A DNA stretch of 64,000 nt from Scylla paramamosain (lineage: Eukaryota; Arthropoda; Malacostraca; Decapoda; Portunidae), in NCBI RefSeq assembly GCF_035594125.1, contig NC_087156.1, positions 20,242,997 through 20,306,996 of the forward strand, in the 5' to 3' direction. Below the pieces are notes generated by a model. The model saw nothing but the letters and a program-made list of their open reading frames with translations. It ran no database searches and was not told the origin of the DNA. Below are positions 37,600 to 50,907 of the stretch, piece by piece. Within the stretch, counting starts at the first letter, position 1, and each line of letters starts with the position of its first letter. The position numbers and the translations under genes were made by a program.

Positions 37600-38356
37600 A
37601 TGAACAACACAACACACTGAAAGAACGAAAGTAAGAGAAACAAAGGAACAAAGGAAAAAAAAAAAAAAGCAGAGCAGCAAAAAACATGTAAAACAAACTC
37701 TGAATGCTAAAAAAAAAAATAAACATATATGAAAAAACTACATTCGGAATAAGAAAACACGACGGGGGAAGAAAGAAATTAAAAAGCAAAAATAGGTAAA
37801 TAAATAAACAACACGGAACAAACATGAAGAAATATCAAACTAAACAAAAATAATACAAACAAGAAGAAAAAAAAACATGACAACAAATACAAAAAAAAAC
37901 AAAGAAAACGGAGAACGAAAACGAGAGAAAGAGAAAGAGAGAGAGCGAAAGAAAAAAAAAAAGAATCGTGAAGGAAGAGAGTGAAGGGAAACACGAGAGA
38001 GGAGGAACGAAGTCGAATATTTGGAAAGAAGAAAAAGGAAATAACCACCTAGATGGCCTCATTTCCAGCTGGCTCGAGCAGACTGTGTCCCGTGGCAGCT
38101 GCTGAGGGGGGAGTGACATGCGCAGGTGGTGGTGGTGGTGGTGGTGGTGGTGGTGGTGGACCCAGACGAGGGGACGAGAGGGAACCAAGAATAGGAAATG
38201 AGAAATAAAGCCTATGGTGATGAGATGAGGAAGAGAAGATAACGATAAAAGGGGGAGGAAAAAAAGAAAACGAAAGAGAAAGAGAAAGAAAAAAAAAGTG
38301 ATGGTTTGGGTGATTGTCTGTAGATGAGTGTGACGTGAGTGATTTTTTTTGAGAAT

Positions 38357-38360
<4 letters not shown>
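37600..38360. other. Purine-rich domain with (GGT)n
   Basis: A/G-rich plus strand. A (GGT)n array at 38125-38159 lies in a balanced island (38050-38180). No gene recognised. Confidence 0.6.
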
Positions 38361-38423
<63 letters not shown>

Positions 38424-38463
38424 GTGGATTTCGGAGATAAACTGGGTATGAGTGGAATCTCTG

Positions 38464-38556
<93 letters not shown>

Positions 38557-38610
38557 TGGCATTGAAAGAAAAAACTGAGTAATTGATACCAACATTAACA
38601 AATACCTACA

Positions 38611-38706
<96 letters not shown>
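38360..38706. repeat. (GT)n, (GA)n and (CT)n arrays
   Basis: GT 38360-38416, GA 38467-38552, CT 38614-38706. The GA/CT pair is separated by about 60 bp and can form a stem of about 85 bp. Confidence 0.95.
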
Positions 38707-38708
<2 letters not shown>

Positions 38709-38709
<1 letters not shown>

Positions 38710-39603
38710 CACACACATCCACAGGGAAGCCACAGAACGCTTGACTTCTGATCTTTCTAAAATTTCTGATTGGGGCAGAGCAAACTTGGTATTGTTCAAT
38801 GTCTCAAAAACTCATTTCTTCCATCTATCAACTCGACACAACCTTCCAGACAACCATCCCTCTTCTTCAATGACACTCAACTGTCCCCCTCTTCTACACT
38901 GAACATCCTCGGTCTGTCCTTTACTTATAATCTGAACTGGAAACTTCACATCTCATCTCTAGCTAAAACAGTTTCTATGAAGTTAGGTGTTCTGAGACGT
39001 CTCCGCCAGTTTTTCTCATCCCCCCAGCTGCTAACTCTGTACAAGGGCCTTATCCGTCCATGTATGGAGTATGCCTCACATGTCTGGGGGTGTCCCACTC
39101 GTACTGCTCTTCTAGACAGGATGGAATCAAAAGCTTTTCGTCTCATCAACTCCTCTCCTCTAACTGACTGTCTTCAGCCTCTCTCTCACCGCCGCAATGT
39201 TGCATCTCTAGCTGTCTTCTACCGCTATTTTCATGCTAACTGCTCTTCTGATCTTGCTAACTGCATGCCTCCCCTCCTCCCGCGGCCTCGCTGCACAAGA
39301 CTTTCTTCTTTCTCTCACCCCTATTCTGTCCACCTATCTAACGCAAGAGTTAACCAGTATTCTCAATCATTCATCCCTCTCTCTGGTAAACTCTGGAAAT
39401 CCCTGCCTGCTTCTGTATTTCCACCTTCCTATGGCTTGAATTCCTTCAAGAGGGAGGTTTCAAGACACTTATTCATCAATTTTTGACTACTGCTTTGACC
39501 CTTTTATGGACTGGCATTTCAGTGGGCATTTTTTTCTATTGGATTTTTGTTGCCCTTGACCAGTGTCCTTCCTACATAAAAAAAAAATAAATAAATAAAA
39601 AAA
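38709..39603 (+). pseudogene. 5'-truncated, frameshifted non-LTR retrotransposon (LINE) 3' end
   Basis: A jockey/CR1-type reverse-transcriptase C-terminus, as in the LINE family very common in crab genomes. Residues typical of this end are present: ISDWGRANLVLFN, LGVLRRLRQFF, LYKGLIRPCMEYASHVWG, FRLINSSPLTDCL and SHRRNVASLAVFYRYF. The catalytic YADD core lies upstream and is missing. The frame from 38714 must shift by -1 near 38857 (one C fewer in a C run than I expect from the family) to join the frame ending at 39486. A 3' tail with the word CAGTGTCCTTCCTACATAAAA and an A/TAAA-rich end (about 39576-39603) follows. The element is dead. Confidence 0.9.
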
Positions 39604-39745
39604 AACAACACCTCTTCAGTTCCTTCGCCCCTCCTCTACCTGGCTGCCTAATTAATCTTATGCAACAACGTCTTTCTCAACCCACAGCTCTTTATTTTTT
39701 CCTCCACTTTAACTCCTTAATTTTGAAGAAAGATATGATCACCAC

Positions 39746-39749
<4 letters not shown>

Positions 39750-39811
<62 letters not shown>

Positions 39812-39883
39812 TCGGACCAATGCAAAGGCGTTTAAAGATGAAATATAACCTACGTAAAATAAATACCAAATAAACAAACTCTG

Positions 39884-39930
<47 letters not shown>
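39750..39930. repeat. (GA)n 39750-39808 and (AC)n 39887-39930
   Basis: Two arrays shortly after the LINE tail. Confidence 0.95.
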
Positions 39931-39934
<4 letters not shown>

Positions 39935-40118
39935 AGAACACAAGATTAGCAAAGCACTCCTCTCGTCCCCCTTCCCTCCCCCTCCCCTCTCCTCCCCACT
40001 CCCTCCCTTATTTCGAGGCGTAATGACCAATTCAATTTCGTATCCCAATTACTTCTACAAACGATGCCTCCTTTGCTTCCATTATGATTGTCCTGTGACC
40101 CATTTTGTGTTCACGTCA

Positions 40119-40744
<626 letters not shown>

Positions 40745-40924
40745 GCTGGTCCTTTCCCACCACCTGGTATACAATACATTTCCGATTTATAGTTCGTTTT
40801 GCCTTCTTATTTCATTCTTCTACTGTTTTCTTTTTCTTTCAATTCCTATTTTTACGGTTCTCTTTTTTTTTATTTTGTGTTCGTATGTAATGTGCTTCAC
40901 GTGTGTTTTCTATGTATCATGTAT

Positions 40925-40927
<3 letters not shown>

Positions 40928-41012
<85 letters not shown>

Positions 41013-41044
41013 ATTTTTCTTTTTCACTTCTTTTCAGACATTTA

Positions 41045-41132
<88 letters not shown>

Positions 41133-41222
41133 TTTTTTTCACCCGAGTTTTTCTCCCTGTCTCCATTTGCTCAGTTCTTCCCCTTCTCTTCCTCCTCCTC
41201 CTCCTCCTCCTCCTCCTCCTCC
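40928..41222. repeat. (CT)n, (TA)n and (CTC)n arrays
   Basis: CT 40928-41009, TA 41048-41132, CTC 41189-41222. Confidence 0.95.
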
Positions 41223-41702
41223 AGCCCAGTAGGGCTGTTATTGTCTGTTCTTTCCTTTGTATTCCTTTGTATTCCTCCTCCTTCCATACCCTACCTTACT
41301 CTCTATCCCTTCTCCCTTTCTTTATCGTCACAGGCCTCCCATTACCTGCGCCGCCAATGTAAGCCTATGTAATCCCTCCTCCCTCGCTGTATCCTTTCCC
41401 TCTTCCTGTCTCCTTCCTTTAGTCTCTCGTTACCTTATCCTTTTTTTTTCTGCCTTCCAACATTCCTTCACCCTCTTGCAATCTTCCTGTTTTATTTTTA
41501 TTCCTCCTACCTAACCATCTGCCATCTCTTCTTTCCTTCTCTCCTAGTCTTTCTTCCATTTCTCCTATGTTCATTCCTTTCCTCCCCCTTCCCCCCTCCT
41601 CTCTCTATCCTTCACTCCCTCCCTCTCCCCTCCTGTCCCACCTGACTCCAGAAGACGGATTCTCGACTCAGAAATAAATGGGGCATGTGGAGTTGTGTAT
41701 TG

Positions 41703-41704
<2 letters not shown>
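41223..41704. other. Pyrimidine-rich DNA, no gene
   Basis: C/T-rich plus strand. Frames are compositional. Confidence 0.6.
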
Positions 41705-41784
<80 letters not shown>

Positions 41785-41882
41785 GTAGTCGTTCCATATT
41801 TTAACCTTTTATCTCTTTTACAAATCAGTGTTCCTGTTCTTTTTAGTACTTCCTCCTCCTCCTCCTCCTCCTCCTCCTCCTC
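41705..41882. repeat. (CT)n 41705-41783 and (CTC)n 41850-41882
   Basis: Two arrays 66 bp apart. Confidence 0.95.
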
Positions 41883-42262
41883 CGTCGTCGTCGTTTGGAA
41901 ATTAGTGGCTGTTCAGTCCATAATGTAAGACTAAACGAGGCTGTTAATCGAAGCCGTAACCCAACCCACAATTATGCACGTCACCTTCCTTGTAATTAGC
42001 TGTGACCGAGATGCGTGCAGCCTGCCTCTCCCCCGCCCACCTGCCCGCCTACCTACCTGCCTGCCCTCTCTCCATCTGCCTGCCTGCCTGCCTGCCCACC
42101 CTCTCTCCCTGCCTGACTGCCTCCCTGACCTCTTAACCTCCAGGCAGAAAAAAAAGATGGGAAAAATAGGGCGGTTCCTACGTAGCGTGTTGTTGATGAT
42201 GATTTGGAGCGAAGGTGGTCGTGAATTGTGGTGATGATGATGTGGTGGTGTGCCAGTGGTGA

Positions 42263-42307
42263 CTGTGTGTATGTGTGACTGTGTGTGTGTGTGTGTGTGT
42301 GTGTGTG
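42263..42307. repeat. (GT)n
   Basis: An imperfect GT array of about 45 bp. Confidence 0.9.
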
Positions 42308-42319
42308 AAGGCGCGTTAT

Positions 42320-42420
42320 CTGGATCGCGTTCAATGGGTGAAAGCAAATCGCCTTAATCCAAGAGTTTTACCTGTAATCTAATGGGATCAGGTAAATCCC
42401 ACGACACTTCTATAAAAGCA

Positions 42421-42422
<2 letters not shown>
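42320..42422 (+). promoter_or_regulatory. Possible TATA promoter next to (CT)n
   Basis: TATAAAAG at 42411-42418 follows about 90 bp of unique, balanced sequence containing CTTAATCC (an Otx/Bicoid-type TAATCC core), and a long (CT)n array starts immediately after. No coding exon is seen downstream. Confidence 0.25.

Positions 42423-42503
<81 letters not shown>
42423..42503. repeat. (CT)n
   Basis: An 81-bp CT array. Confidence 0.95.
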
Positions 42504-42506
<3 letters not shown>

Positions 42507-42998
42507 TCCCTCTACCCTTTTTACTCTTTATTACCTTCTGTTTACATCGATTCCACTGCTGCATTCCCCCTTTCTCTAAACCACAGGAGGATGTAACGCG
42601 GCCCATTACGCTATTTCGGTCACCAGCCACGCCCCTGCATTCCTCCATCTGAGCAAACCACTACCCTGCTTCTCTTTTTGCGCTCATATTTCCCTGAGGT
42701 ATTTCTGTTTTCGTTCTAAAAATAGCCTTTTAATAAATCCCCCACCACCCACCCAAACAAACACACACACACACACACATATATGCTTGAAAACTATACT
42801 ACCACCACCACCATCCTTGTCTCTGCCTAACCTAACCTAATCTAAAGCCAGCTGGCCCAGTTTTAAAGCGGAGTAGCGCGTGGGAAACTTTATGGCTCTT
42901 TATGTAAAGCGTAGACCAGCGAAGGAGGGAAGAAAGGAAGGATGGGAAGGGAGAAAATGAAGGAAGAGAATAGACGAACGTTTACTGAAAAGGGAAAA

Positions 42999-43002
<4 letters not shown>
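42504..43002. other. Unique DNA, no gene seen
   Basis: Mixed composition with a short (AC)n near 42760 and CTAACCTAACC near 42828. No domain-bearing frame. Confidence 0.5.
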
Positions 43003-43064
<62 letters not shown>

Positions 43065-43477
43065 AAGCAAGCAGAGGGAGAGTAAAATAAAGGCGAGGTA
43101 TTAACTGGGATCGAGAGAGTGAGGAAGAGAGGAGAGGATATCGAATAGAAGGGGAGAAGGAAGGGAGAGGAAAAGACAATATAGAAGGAACGCTGAGAAT
43201 GTTGCTTTTCCTGAATTACAGCAACGCAGGACGATCACCAGCCAGGGGAAAAAATACATGAGGAGAGTACGAGCAGCAGTAGTAGTAGTAATAGTAGTAG
43301 TAGTAGTAGGTTGCTGTTGTGGTGGTGGTGGTAGTATTAGTAGTAGTTGTTGTTGTTAGAGAGAAAATAATAAATAGACAAATAGATAAATAGATAGATA
43401 GATAGGGAGAGAATGAAGGGAGTGGACATTTGCTGAAAAGGGGAGAGACAGAGAGAGAAAACACGAAAGAACGGGAA

Positions 43478-43574
<97 letters not shown>
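43003..43574. repeat. (GA)n, (GTA)n, (TAGA)n and (AC)n arrays
   Basis: GA 43003-43063, GTA 43277-43310, TAGA/TAAA 43380-43405, AC 43487-43574. Confidence 0.95.
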
Positions 43575-43576
<2 letters not shown>

Positions 43577-43625
43577 TTTTTAGCCTTCATATTTCCACCA
43601 TTAAGCATGACCCTGGCGTGAGTAA

Positions 43626-43667
43626 TGACGTCATAAAGTTGGAATTATGGATGGCTCCGTGACGTCA
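43626..43667. promoter_or_regulatory. Two consensus CRE sites 34 bp apart
   Basis: The palindrome TGACGTCA occurs at 43626-43633 and 43660-43667. It is the CREB/ATF binding site. A lone 8-mer is expected about once per window by chance, but two so close are not. No gene start is evident nearby. Confidence 0.3.
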
Positions 43668-44025
43668 CTCAGTCCATCACCTCCCCTTCCCTCCCTTCAC
43701 CCTCACCTCATGTTCTCCCTTGCTGGCCCCGTCACATGCCTGGCCGCCCTTCCCTCCCTCCTTCCTTCCTTCTTTCCTTGTGCTTCTTTGTCTTTTATAC
43801 TTCTCTTTCCTTCCTTTCCTTGCATAGTGTTTTTTTTTCTTCGTGTCTCACAGTTGTCTGCCTTTCACTTCAGGTATGGAGGAAAGGATGGATGGACGGA
43901 CGGAGGAAGGGACGTGGCAGGTTGGCAATGTTGGTGCTTACAAAAGAAGTTATGTAATGATATTCAAGTATGTACCGTGTATTTGTTAAATGTCGTTCTC
44001 AGGGTTCATAGATATTGTACAGTTT

Positions 44026-44026
<1 letters not shown>

Positions 44027-44096
<70 letters not shown>

Positions 44097-44104
44097 GACA
44101 GACA
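44027..44104. repeat. (AC)n with (ACAG)n tail
   Basis: AC 44027-44093 runs into three ACAG units. Confidence 0.95.
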
Positions 44105-44582
44105 AGTAGATAAACATAATTCTGTCTTAGGTTTTAATCAGAATGAAAGGATACTAAGGAGCTTATTAGAAAACTACGATTTTTTTAATGTGTGTGTGTG
44201 TGTGTGCAGCAAGCAGGAGGAGGCACGTGGAGGAAACCAAAAGAGGGGAAGAAAATAAAAGGGGGAAAAAAAAATGTTTGCTTTGATTCTTAGTTTAGTC
44301 GATACGTTTGATGGAGGAAAACAGAGGCAGGGAAAAAACGAAAAAAAAAATAATATCCTGTCATCTTGCACCCACGACCCAGGTTTGGTTTTTCCTTTTT
44401 CCCTTGCGCTTTGAAAGGTCTTTAAGGGTGGTGAGGGAAAAAAGAATAAAAAAAAGCAAACCATCACGCTATATTTTTCTATTCTTTTTTCCCCTTTGTT
44501 TTTTTTTTTCTTCGTGTGCTGATGGATTGGCAACGACTTCCCTTACTCTTTGCTCCTTTCTTCCCATTTTCCTTCCCCTATC

Positions 44583-44960
44583 TCTTTATAACAGAGTGAA
44601 TTTGGGGTTTGTCTTTTACCTTCTACAAGTATTCACGTTACGCTTCTCTTCTTCATCTCTTTTCTTCCTCTTACTTTTTTTTCTTCGTTTTCCTTCCCAT
44701 CATATTTTTTATCATCTTTCTTCTTCCCTTATATATTTCCAACAGACAGGATTTTGGGGGTCGTCTTTATCTTACTTCTATAATTATTCACTTTAAGCTT
44801 CTCTTTTCATCTTTTTTTCTTCCTCTTATTTTCCTTTCTTTATTTTCCTTCGCCAATCTCTCTTTATAGCAGACAGGATTTGAGCTTCTTTTTTTCACCT
44901 TGTATGTATAATTATTCACTTTACACTTCTTTCTCTTCATCTCTTCTTGTCTCCCTCTCA
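44583..44960. repeat. Pyrimidine-rich tandem array, ~130-149 bp unit, 3 copies
   Basis: The block 'ACAGACAGGATTTTGGG.TCGTCTTT..CTT', followed by 'TATAATTATTCACTTTAAGCTTCTC' and TCTTCCTCTT-type sequence, recurs near 44590, 44739 and 44869. Confidence 0.7.
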
Positions 44961-45684
44961 TTTTTCAGTAATCTTAAATACATCTTCTACACTCGTACCT
45001 TTAAACACACCCACCCATCTCTACACAACCTAGCGTCACTTAAATTTTCCTCATATTTTTCCTTCCCCTCGCCAAACACACATCCTCCTTATTATATTCA
45101 CGGACATATTGCTCTACACACACACTCCCTCACTCCCTCCATCCTTCCCTTCCTCCCTCCCTCCACCCTACGTGTCTGTCCCTCCATTTTCTCCCAGGGT
45201 AACCAAAGCAGAGGAGGGGGAGGGTAAGGGAGGTAATCTCGCATCATTTAGGGTTAACGAGGCAGTTCATCAGCCATACACAGGAGGATCTGGTCCGTCA
45301 CGTGACACTGAAGGCGGGACGGACCTGTTATTGATCCTGGGGCAGGTGGGGAGGGGGGCGGGGATCTGCTGGAAGGGATGGGGGTGGTAGACATAGGGAA
45401 GAAAGAGAGTAAGATAGGTAAGGGAGAAGACTGCAGGGTGAAGATGGGATGGGATCAGATAGGATGGGTAAGAAAGAAGGGATGGGTGTTGGGAAGACGT
45501 AAGGGTGGGTGTTGGGATGAAGGGTGCTGCGTGTGGTGGGACAGCAGGGTATATAGGGTGTGGTAAGGGAAGGGTGTCGGGTGGGGAAGTGGAGGAAGGG
45601 AAGGGGGTGTGTGTATTAGAAGGACGGTGAGAAGCAGAAGCATATTGGCCCATTACCTGTTTTGCTGTCACACCCATGTGCCTA

Positions 45685-45687
<3 letters not shown>
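44961..45687. other. Unique DNA with strand-biased tracts, no gene seen
   Basis: Pyrimidine-rich until about 45.2 kb, then G-rich. No domain-bearing frame. Confidence 0.5.
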
Positions 45688-45746
<59 letters not shown>

Positions 45747-45781
45747 GGACAGGGGACATGTTTCAATGCAAGCCATGAAGG

Positions 45782-45870
<89 letters not shown>

Positions 45871-45877
45871 ACACACC
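45688..45877. repeat. (GT)n / (AC)n inverted pair
   Basis: GT 45688-45742 and AC 45784-45877 are separated by 41 bp and can form a stem of about 55 bp. Confidence 0.95.
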
Positions 45878-46177
45878 AAAAGATCCTCTCACTTTTTCAG
45901 TTTTCATTCCATATCTTCCATTCCACGTTTGCACCTTCCCTTCCATTTCTTTCCCTTTCCTTCCTCTCCCCTTCCACTCTCTTTTCCTTTCCTTCCCCTT
46001 CCCCTTTTCCTCCCTTTCCTTTTCCCTTCGCATCCCTTCCATTCTCTTCCCTTCTCTTCTCTTACATTCTCCTCCCACCACACCCTCTCTCCCACGACCC
46101 CCGCCGCCGCCTGCAGGTTGGGAGTGGCGCAAACCATCTCGCCTGACAAAGCTTCGCGGAGTCAGGCTGTGGGCGGC

Positions 46178-46238
46178 GGCGGTGGTGGTGGTGGTGGTGG
46201 TGGTGGTGGCGGTGGTGGTGGTGGTGATGGTGGTGGTA
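46178..46238. repeat. (GGT)n
   Basis: About 60 bp of GGT/GGC/GAT trinucleotides, giving Gly, Val or His frames. Confidence 0.95.
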
Positions 46239-46440
46239 GCCCCTCAACTAATTACCCGCACGCTGTTCTAAAAATACTCCCCGATTCCGACCCTCCTCTT
46301 GCTTCCACGTAGATGATTTGTTATATATGAAGTGGTAATTTCTCTTTCCTCCCCCTTCCCTCACTCTTATTCCCTCCTCTTTTTCCCTCGCTCCGTCTTC
46401 TAATTCCCTGGCACATGTACTTCATCGCCACTACTCTACC

Positions 46441-46449
<9 letters not shown>

Positions 46450-46526
<77 letters not shown>

Positions 46527-46738
46527 TCTCTGCTCTTTATACTCCTTTCCCTTTACTCTCCTCACCGCCTACTCTCTCCCTGCCTCCCTCCCTGCCGTCC
46601 CTGAACCTTCCCTAATCCTCTCCCGCTTGTTAGTTCATCTTTCCATTGTTTTCCGTTTAAATGCTGAGGAATGTTCCCTTCTCTTGAGGCACGCACTGCT
46701 TGTTTTTCTGCTCATATTTATGGAATCGTTCCCTACCT

Positions 46739-46806
<68 letters not shown>

Positions 46807-46859
46807 GTGTACGCATGTTATTTGTGGCGACTGTGAATAGCACAAGGGATTTCAAAACA

Positions 46860-46932
<73 letters not shown>
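46450..46932. repeat. Three (CT)n arrays
   Basis: CT 46450-46519, 46740-46805 and 46863-46932. Confidence 0.95.
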
Positions 46933-46936
<4 letters not shown>

Positions 46937-47639
46937 AATTAAGTAGTGTAGCAAAAATTCTTATTGTTTGTTCTTCCCTTGTGTTCTTTTGTGTCTTTGT
47001 ACTTTCTTTCGGAAGGGAGAATCGGCAATGTGGGCGAGGGGAAGGTACAGAGTGAGGGTGAAAGGGTGGCCTCATGTTCTTCCTCCTTTCCTCTGAGGGT
47101 CAGCCACCCTTCAGGGAAGCCCGCTCTTCCCTATTTGCCTCCGCCAGGGGAAGCGACTCACCCCACTGTGTTCACCTCTCTTAGTCTTTCTTCTCATGAA
47201 TTTTTCGTTTATTACTGTTCTTATTTTTCTCTTGTTTCTCTGATTTTTTTTTCCTGTCTCCTCTTATTTTTTTCCTATTCCCTCTTAAATCTGTCTAACA
47301 TAATGCTCGTATTTTTCTCGAAGTTCCACATTTTTTTCATCTTTAATGTCTTTCCATATCACTTTCCATTACTGATTTCCGCTCCTCTCCGCAGTACACT
47401 TTTTCATCACGTCTCTAACACGCAAGATTTAACGTGTGCACATTTCGCTTCTATTTCCATTTGCCATACATTTACATTCCTCCCAGAATCTCTCGTGTAT
47501 TTCCTTCTAGACCTGCTCTTTTCCCTCATGCACCTTCGCCTAACTTACTTTGTTTGTCAGCACTCCGCCACTTTATGGAAGCCTGTTGAGTGCACCGTGT
47601 TTACAGCGGCAGCGAGGCACACGTGCTGTCCGGTGCGCT

Positions 47640-48070
47640 GTGACCGAACCAAGGGCATTCAGGGAGCCATAGCGAGAAGGGAAAGAGGGGGAAGCTCTCA
47701 GAAAAGACTCTTAAGATCTCATATTGTAGCGTTACGGCAAAAAAACAAGAGACAAAATTAAAATTACTGTATTACCACTTTTTTTAACATATTGACTGAT
47801 CAACAGACATTCTGGAAAAATACCAATAAGAGTGAAGTGGGAACTCTCAAAAAAAGGGTCTCATGATAAAAAATGATGAAAAAAAAACAAGAGACAAAAT
47901 GAAAAATATTGTATTATTAAAAAATATGGACAGGAGAAAGAATACTAATTAATCCAAGAATCTTCAGGGAACCACAGCATAAAGAGAAGGTGGAAGACTC
48001 TCAGTAAAGGGTCTTGCAGTCTCAAATGATGATATAAACAAGAGACAAAATTAAAACTAATGTATTATGA
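47640..48070. repeat. A-rich tandem array, ~150-bp unit, 3 copies
   Basis: Each unit reads 'CATTCAGGGAGCCATAGCGAGAAGG...GGAAGCTCTCAGAAAAG.GTCTTA.GATCTCA' then 'AACAAGAGACAAAATTAAAATTACTGTATTA'. The CTCTCA anchor lies near 47694, 47843 and 47997, a period of about 150 bp. Confidence 0.8.
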
Positions 48071-48071
48071 A

Positions 48072-48933
<862 letters not shown>

Positions 48934-49196
48934 ATATATGAATCTTCTCTTCCAGTTCTTCCTCCTTCTCCTTCTCCTTCTTCTCCTTCTCTTTCTTTCT
49001 CTCATTTTCTTCCTTTTCCTTCGTCTCATTCTCTTCCACTCTGTTCCAGCTTATGGTTTACATTTTGTCTGTCTGATCCTGTCTCTGCCGTCACGCTCAG
49101 CACTTCTTAAGCTCCTCCTCCCCCTCTTCCTCCTCCTCCTTCCTTCATCTTTAACTTTACTCTTCCTTTGTCCATTTCATCTCTGCATCTTTTCTA

Positions 49197-49197
<1 letters not shown>

Positions 49198-49236
<39 letters not shown>

Positions 49237-49255
49237 GGGGAGGGAGGGATTGTTG

Positions 49256-49287
<32 letters not shown>

Positions 49288-49427
49288 TGGTGGGTGGATG
49301 GGTATAGAGGACAAAGATGTACTACGTATAATTAGAGGAAAAACATCTAAGAAGGATTTTTATTGTCTCCATTCTCCTCTGCGATAAAACCCTGTCTCTC
49401 TTTTATGTTCCTCTCAGTAGCTTTCGT

Positions 49428-49523
<96 letters not shown>

Positions 49524-49723
49524 CCATGCGATATCCCCTTCCCTTCCTTCTTCTCTTCCTTCTTCTTTTCTCCTCTCTCTTCCAGCCCTTCTAACATTCA
49601 TCTCCCTCATCTTTCAGACTCCCTCCTCCTCCTCCTCTCCTTCCCTTCAGCAACCGTAAGGAAATGAGATTTTCGGAGAGAAAATTTCATTGGTGGTTTT
49701 TAAGGATGCGAGGTGACCTGGGG

Positions 49724-49800
<77 letters not shown>
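49198..49800. repeat. (GT)n, (CT)n and (GA)n arrays
   Basis: GT 49198-49232 and 49258-49280, CT 49431-49519, GA 49729-49800. Confidence 0.95.
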
Positions 49801-49803
<3 letters not shown>

Positions 49804-50257
49804 TCAAAATATCTACATAACTATTGATTGAGCACTCTAGTAATTTTTTTTGCTTTTTTTCTCAGTTGACAGATTACACACACAAACAAAAAAAATGGAT
49901 AAAGATACACAGAAAACGACCGAAAGGAAGCCACATATGCTGAATGGGAGGAGGAGGAGGAATAGGAGAAGAAAAAGAGGAGAAAAGTAGGAGGAGAACA
50001 AGGAATCAAGATCAGGAAGGATAAAGAGAGTGAGTGAGGCAACAACTGATGGAGGAGAGTAAAGGAAAGGAAGAGGAGAAGGGAAAGAGCGGAAGAAGGC
50101 AGAAAGAGAGAAAGCAAAAGAAAGAGAAAGAGATTTGAGAATGGAGACCTGGACATCGTAAGCGCATATTGTTTGGTAAATAAATAACATTGTGGAGGGG
50201 CGGCCCGCGGTGAGGCAGGGACTGGATCTTTTCGTGAAGGACAGAAGGGAGAAAAAA

Positions 50258-50259
<2 letters not shown>

Positions 50260-50324
<65 letters not shown>
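50260..50324. repeat. (AC)n
   Basis: A 65-bp AC array in purine-rich DNA. Confidence 0.95.
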
Positions 50325-50327
<3 letters not shown>

Positions 50328-50564
50328 TACATACTCAACGAAGTAGCAGAAAGGTATACGCACTCCACAGCCTCGGGGGTGGAGGGTAACAGTACATAAG
50401 AAAGGAGGAAGGGGAATCTAACCCTACCTTGGTGTTTTTCTCGTGTTATTACTGGTGTTTCGTAAGGGAATTAAGAGTCTTGGAAGGAATAAAGAGACGC
50501 AGACACGAAGGAAGGCTGGTCTGTGTTTCGTTTCATTTCACAGTCTTATTTTCTTTTTATTTCT

Positions 50565-50590
50565 TTATATGTAGGAGGGACATCTGGTCT
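50565..50590 (-). repeat. Possible LINE 3'-end scrap
   Basis: ATGTAGGAGGGACATCTGG resembles the reverse complement of the LINE tail near 39550 and 58041. It is very short. Confidence 0.3.
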
Positions 50591-50596
50591 ACTTTT

Positions 50597-50907
50597 AAAA
50601 GAATATAGTGAAGTAGCTGTGTTTTTCAAGTTTTTCAAGGGCGTTTTCATGATTCTAGACATGGATTAAGAAGCGTTCTGTATTGCTACACATTTAAGCA
50701 TCTTACCTAAATTTCTTTTTAACAGCCTCTTGTGGAAGTTACTCCGATTTTCAAGGTTATTTTCATGATTCCAGTGATACATTGATAAGTATTCTGTATC
50801 ATCACTGGAAAATCTACCTATAAGAACCTGACTAATGATCTCCAGGGCCACTGAAAATAGTCCATACGTAGAAGCAGCAAGAACAAAGCGTTTCAAAATA
50901 CGTGCTA
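50597..50907 (-). mobile_element. MITE-like family 1, reverse copy with partial repeat
   Basis: Read on the minus strand from 50907: CGTATTTTGAAACGCTTTG, ACTATTTTCAGTGGCC, GGAGATCATTAG and GGAATCATGAAAATAACCTTGAAAA align in order with 57083-57306. The last portion recurs about 110 bp further on (AGAATCATGAAAACGCCCTTG), so part of the element is tandemly duplicated. The 76-residue frame here is a shadow. Confidence 0.55.

Noticed and set aside
46178..46238. Gly- or His-rich structural protein
   Set aside because: The tract is a GGT microsatellite; neighbouring frame shows no coding character, unlike the TMTC-like exon.
46964..47761. 265-codon plus frame as a gene
   Set aside because: It opens with a non-ATG codon, is Phe/Ser/Leu-rich from T/C-rich DNA, shows no domain, and runs into a tandem array at its 3' end.
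50666..50896. 76-residue minus-strand frame as a gene
   Set aside because: It lies wholly within a copy of MITE-like family 1.
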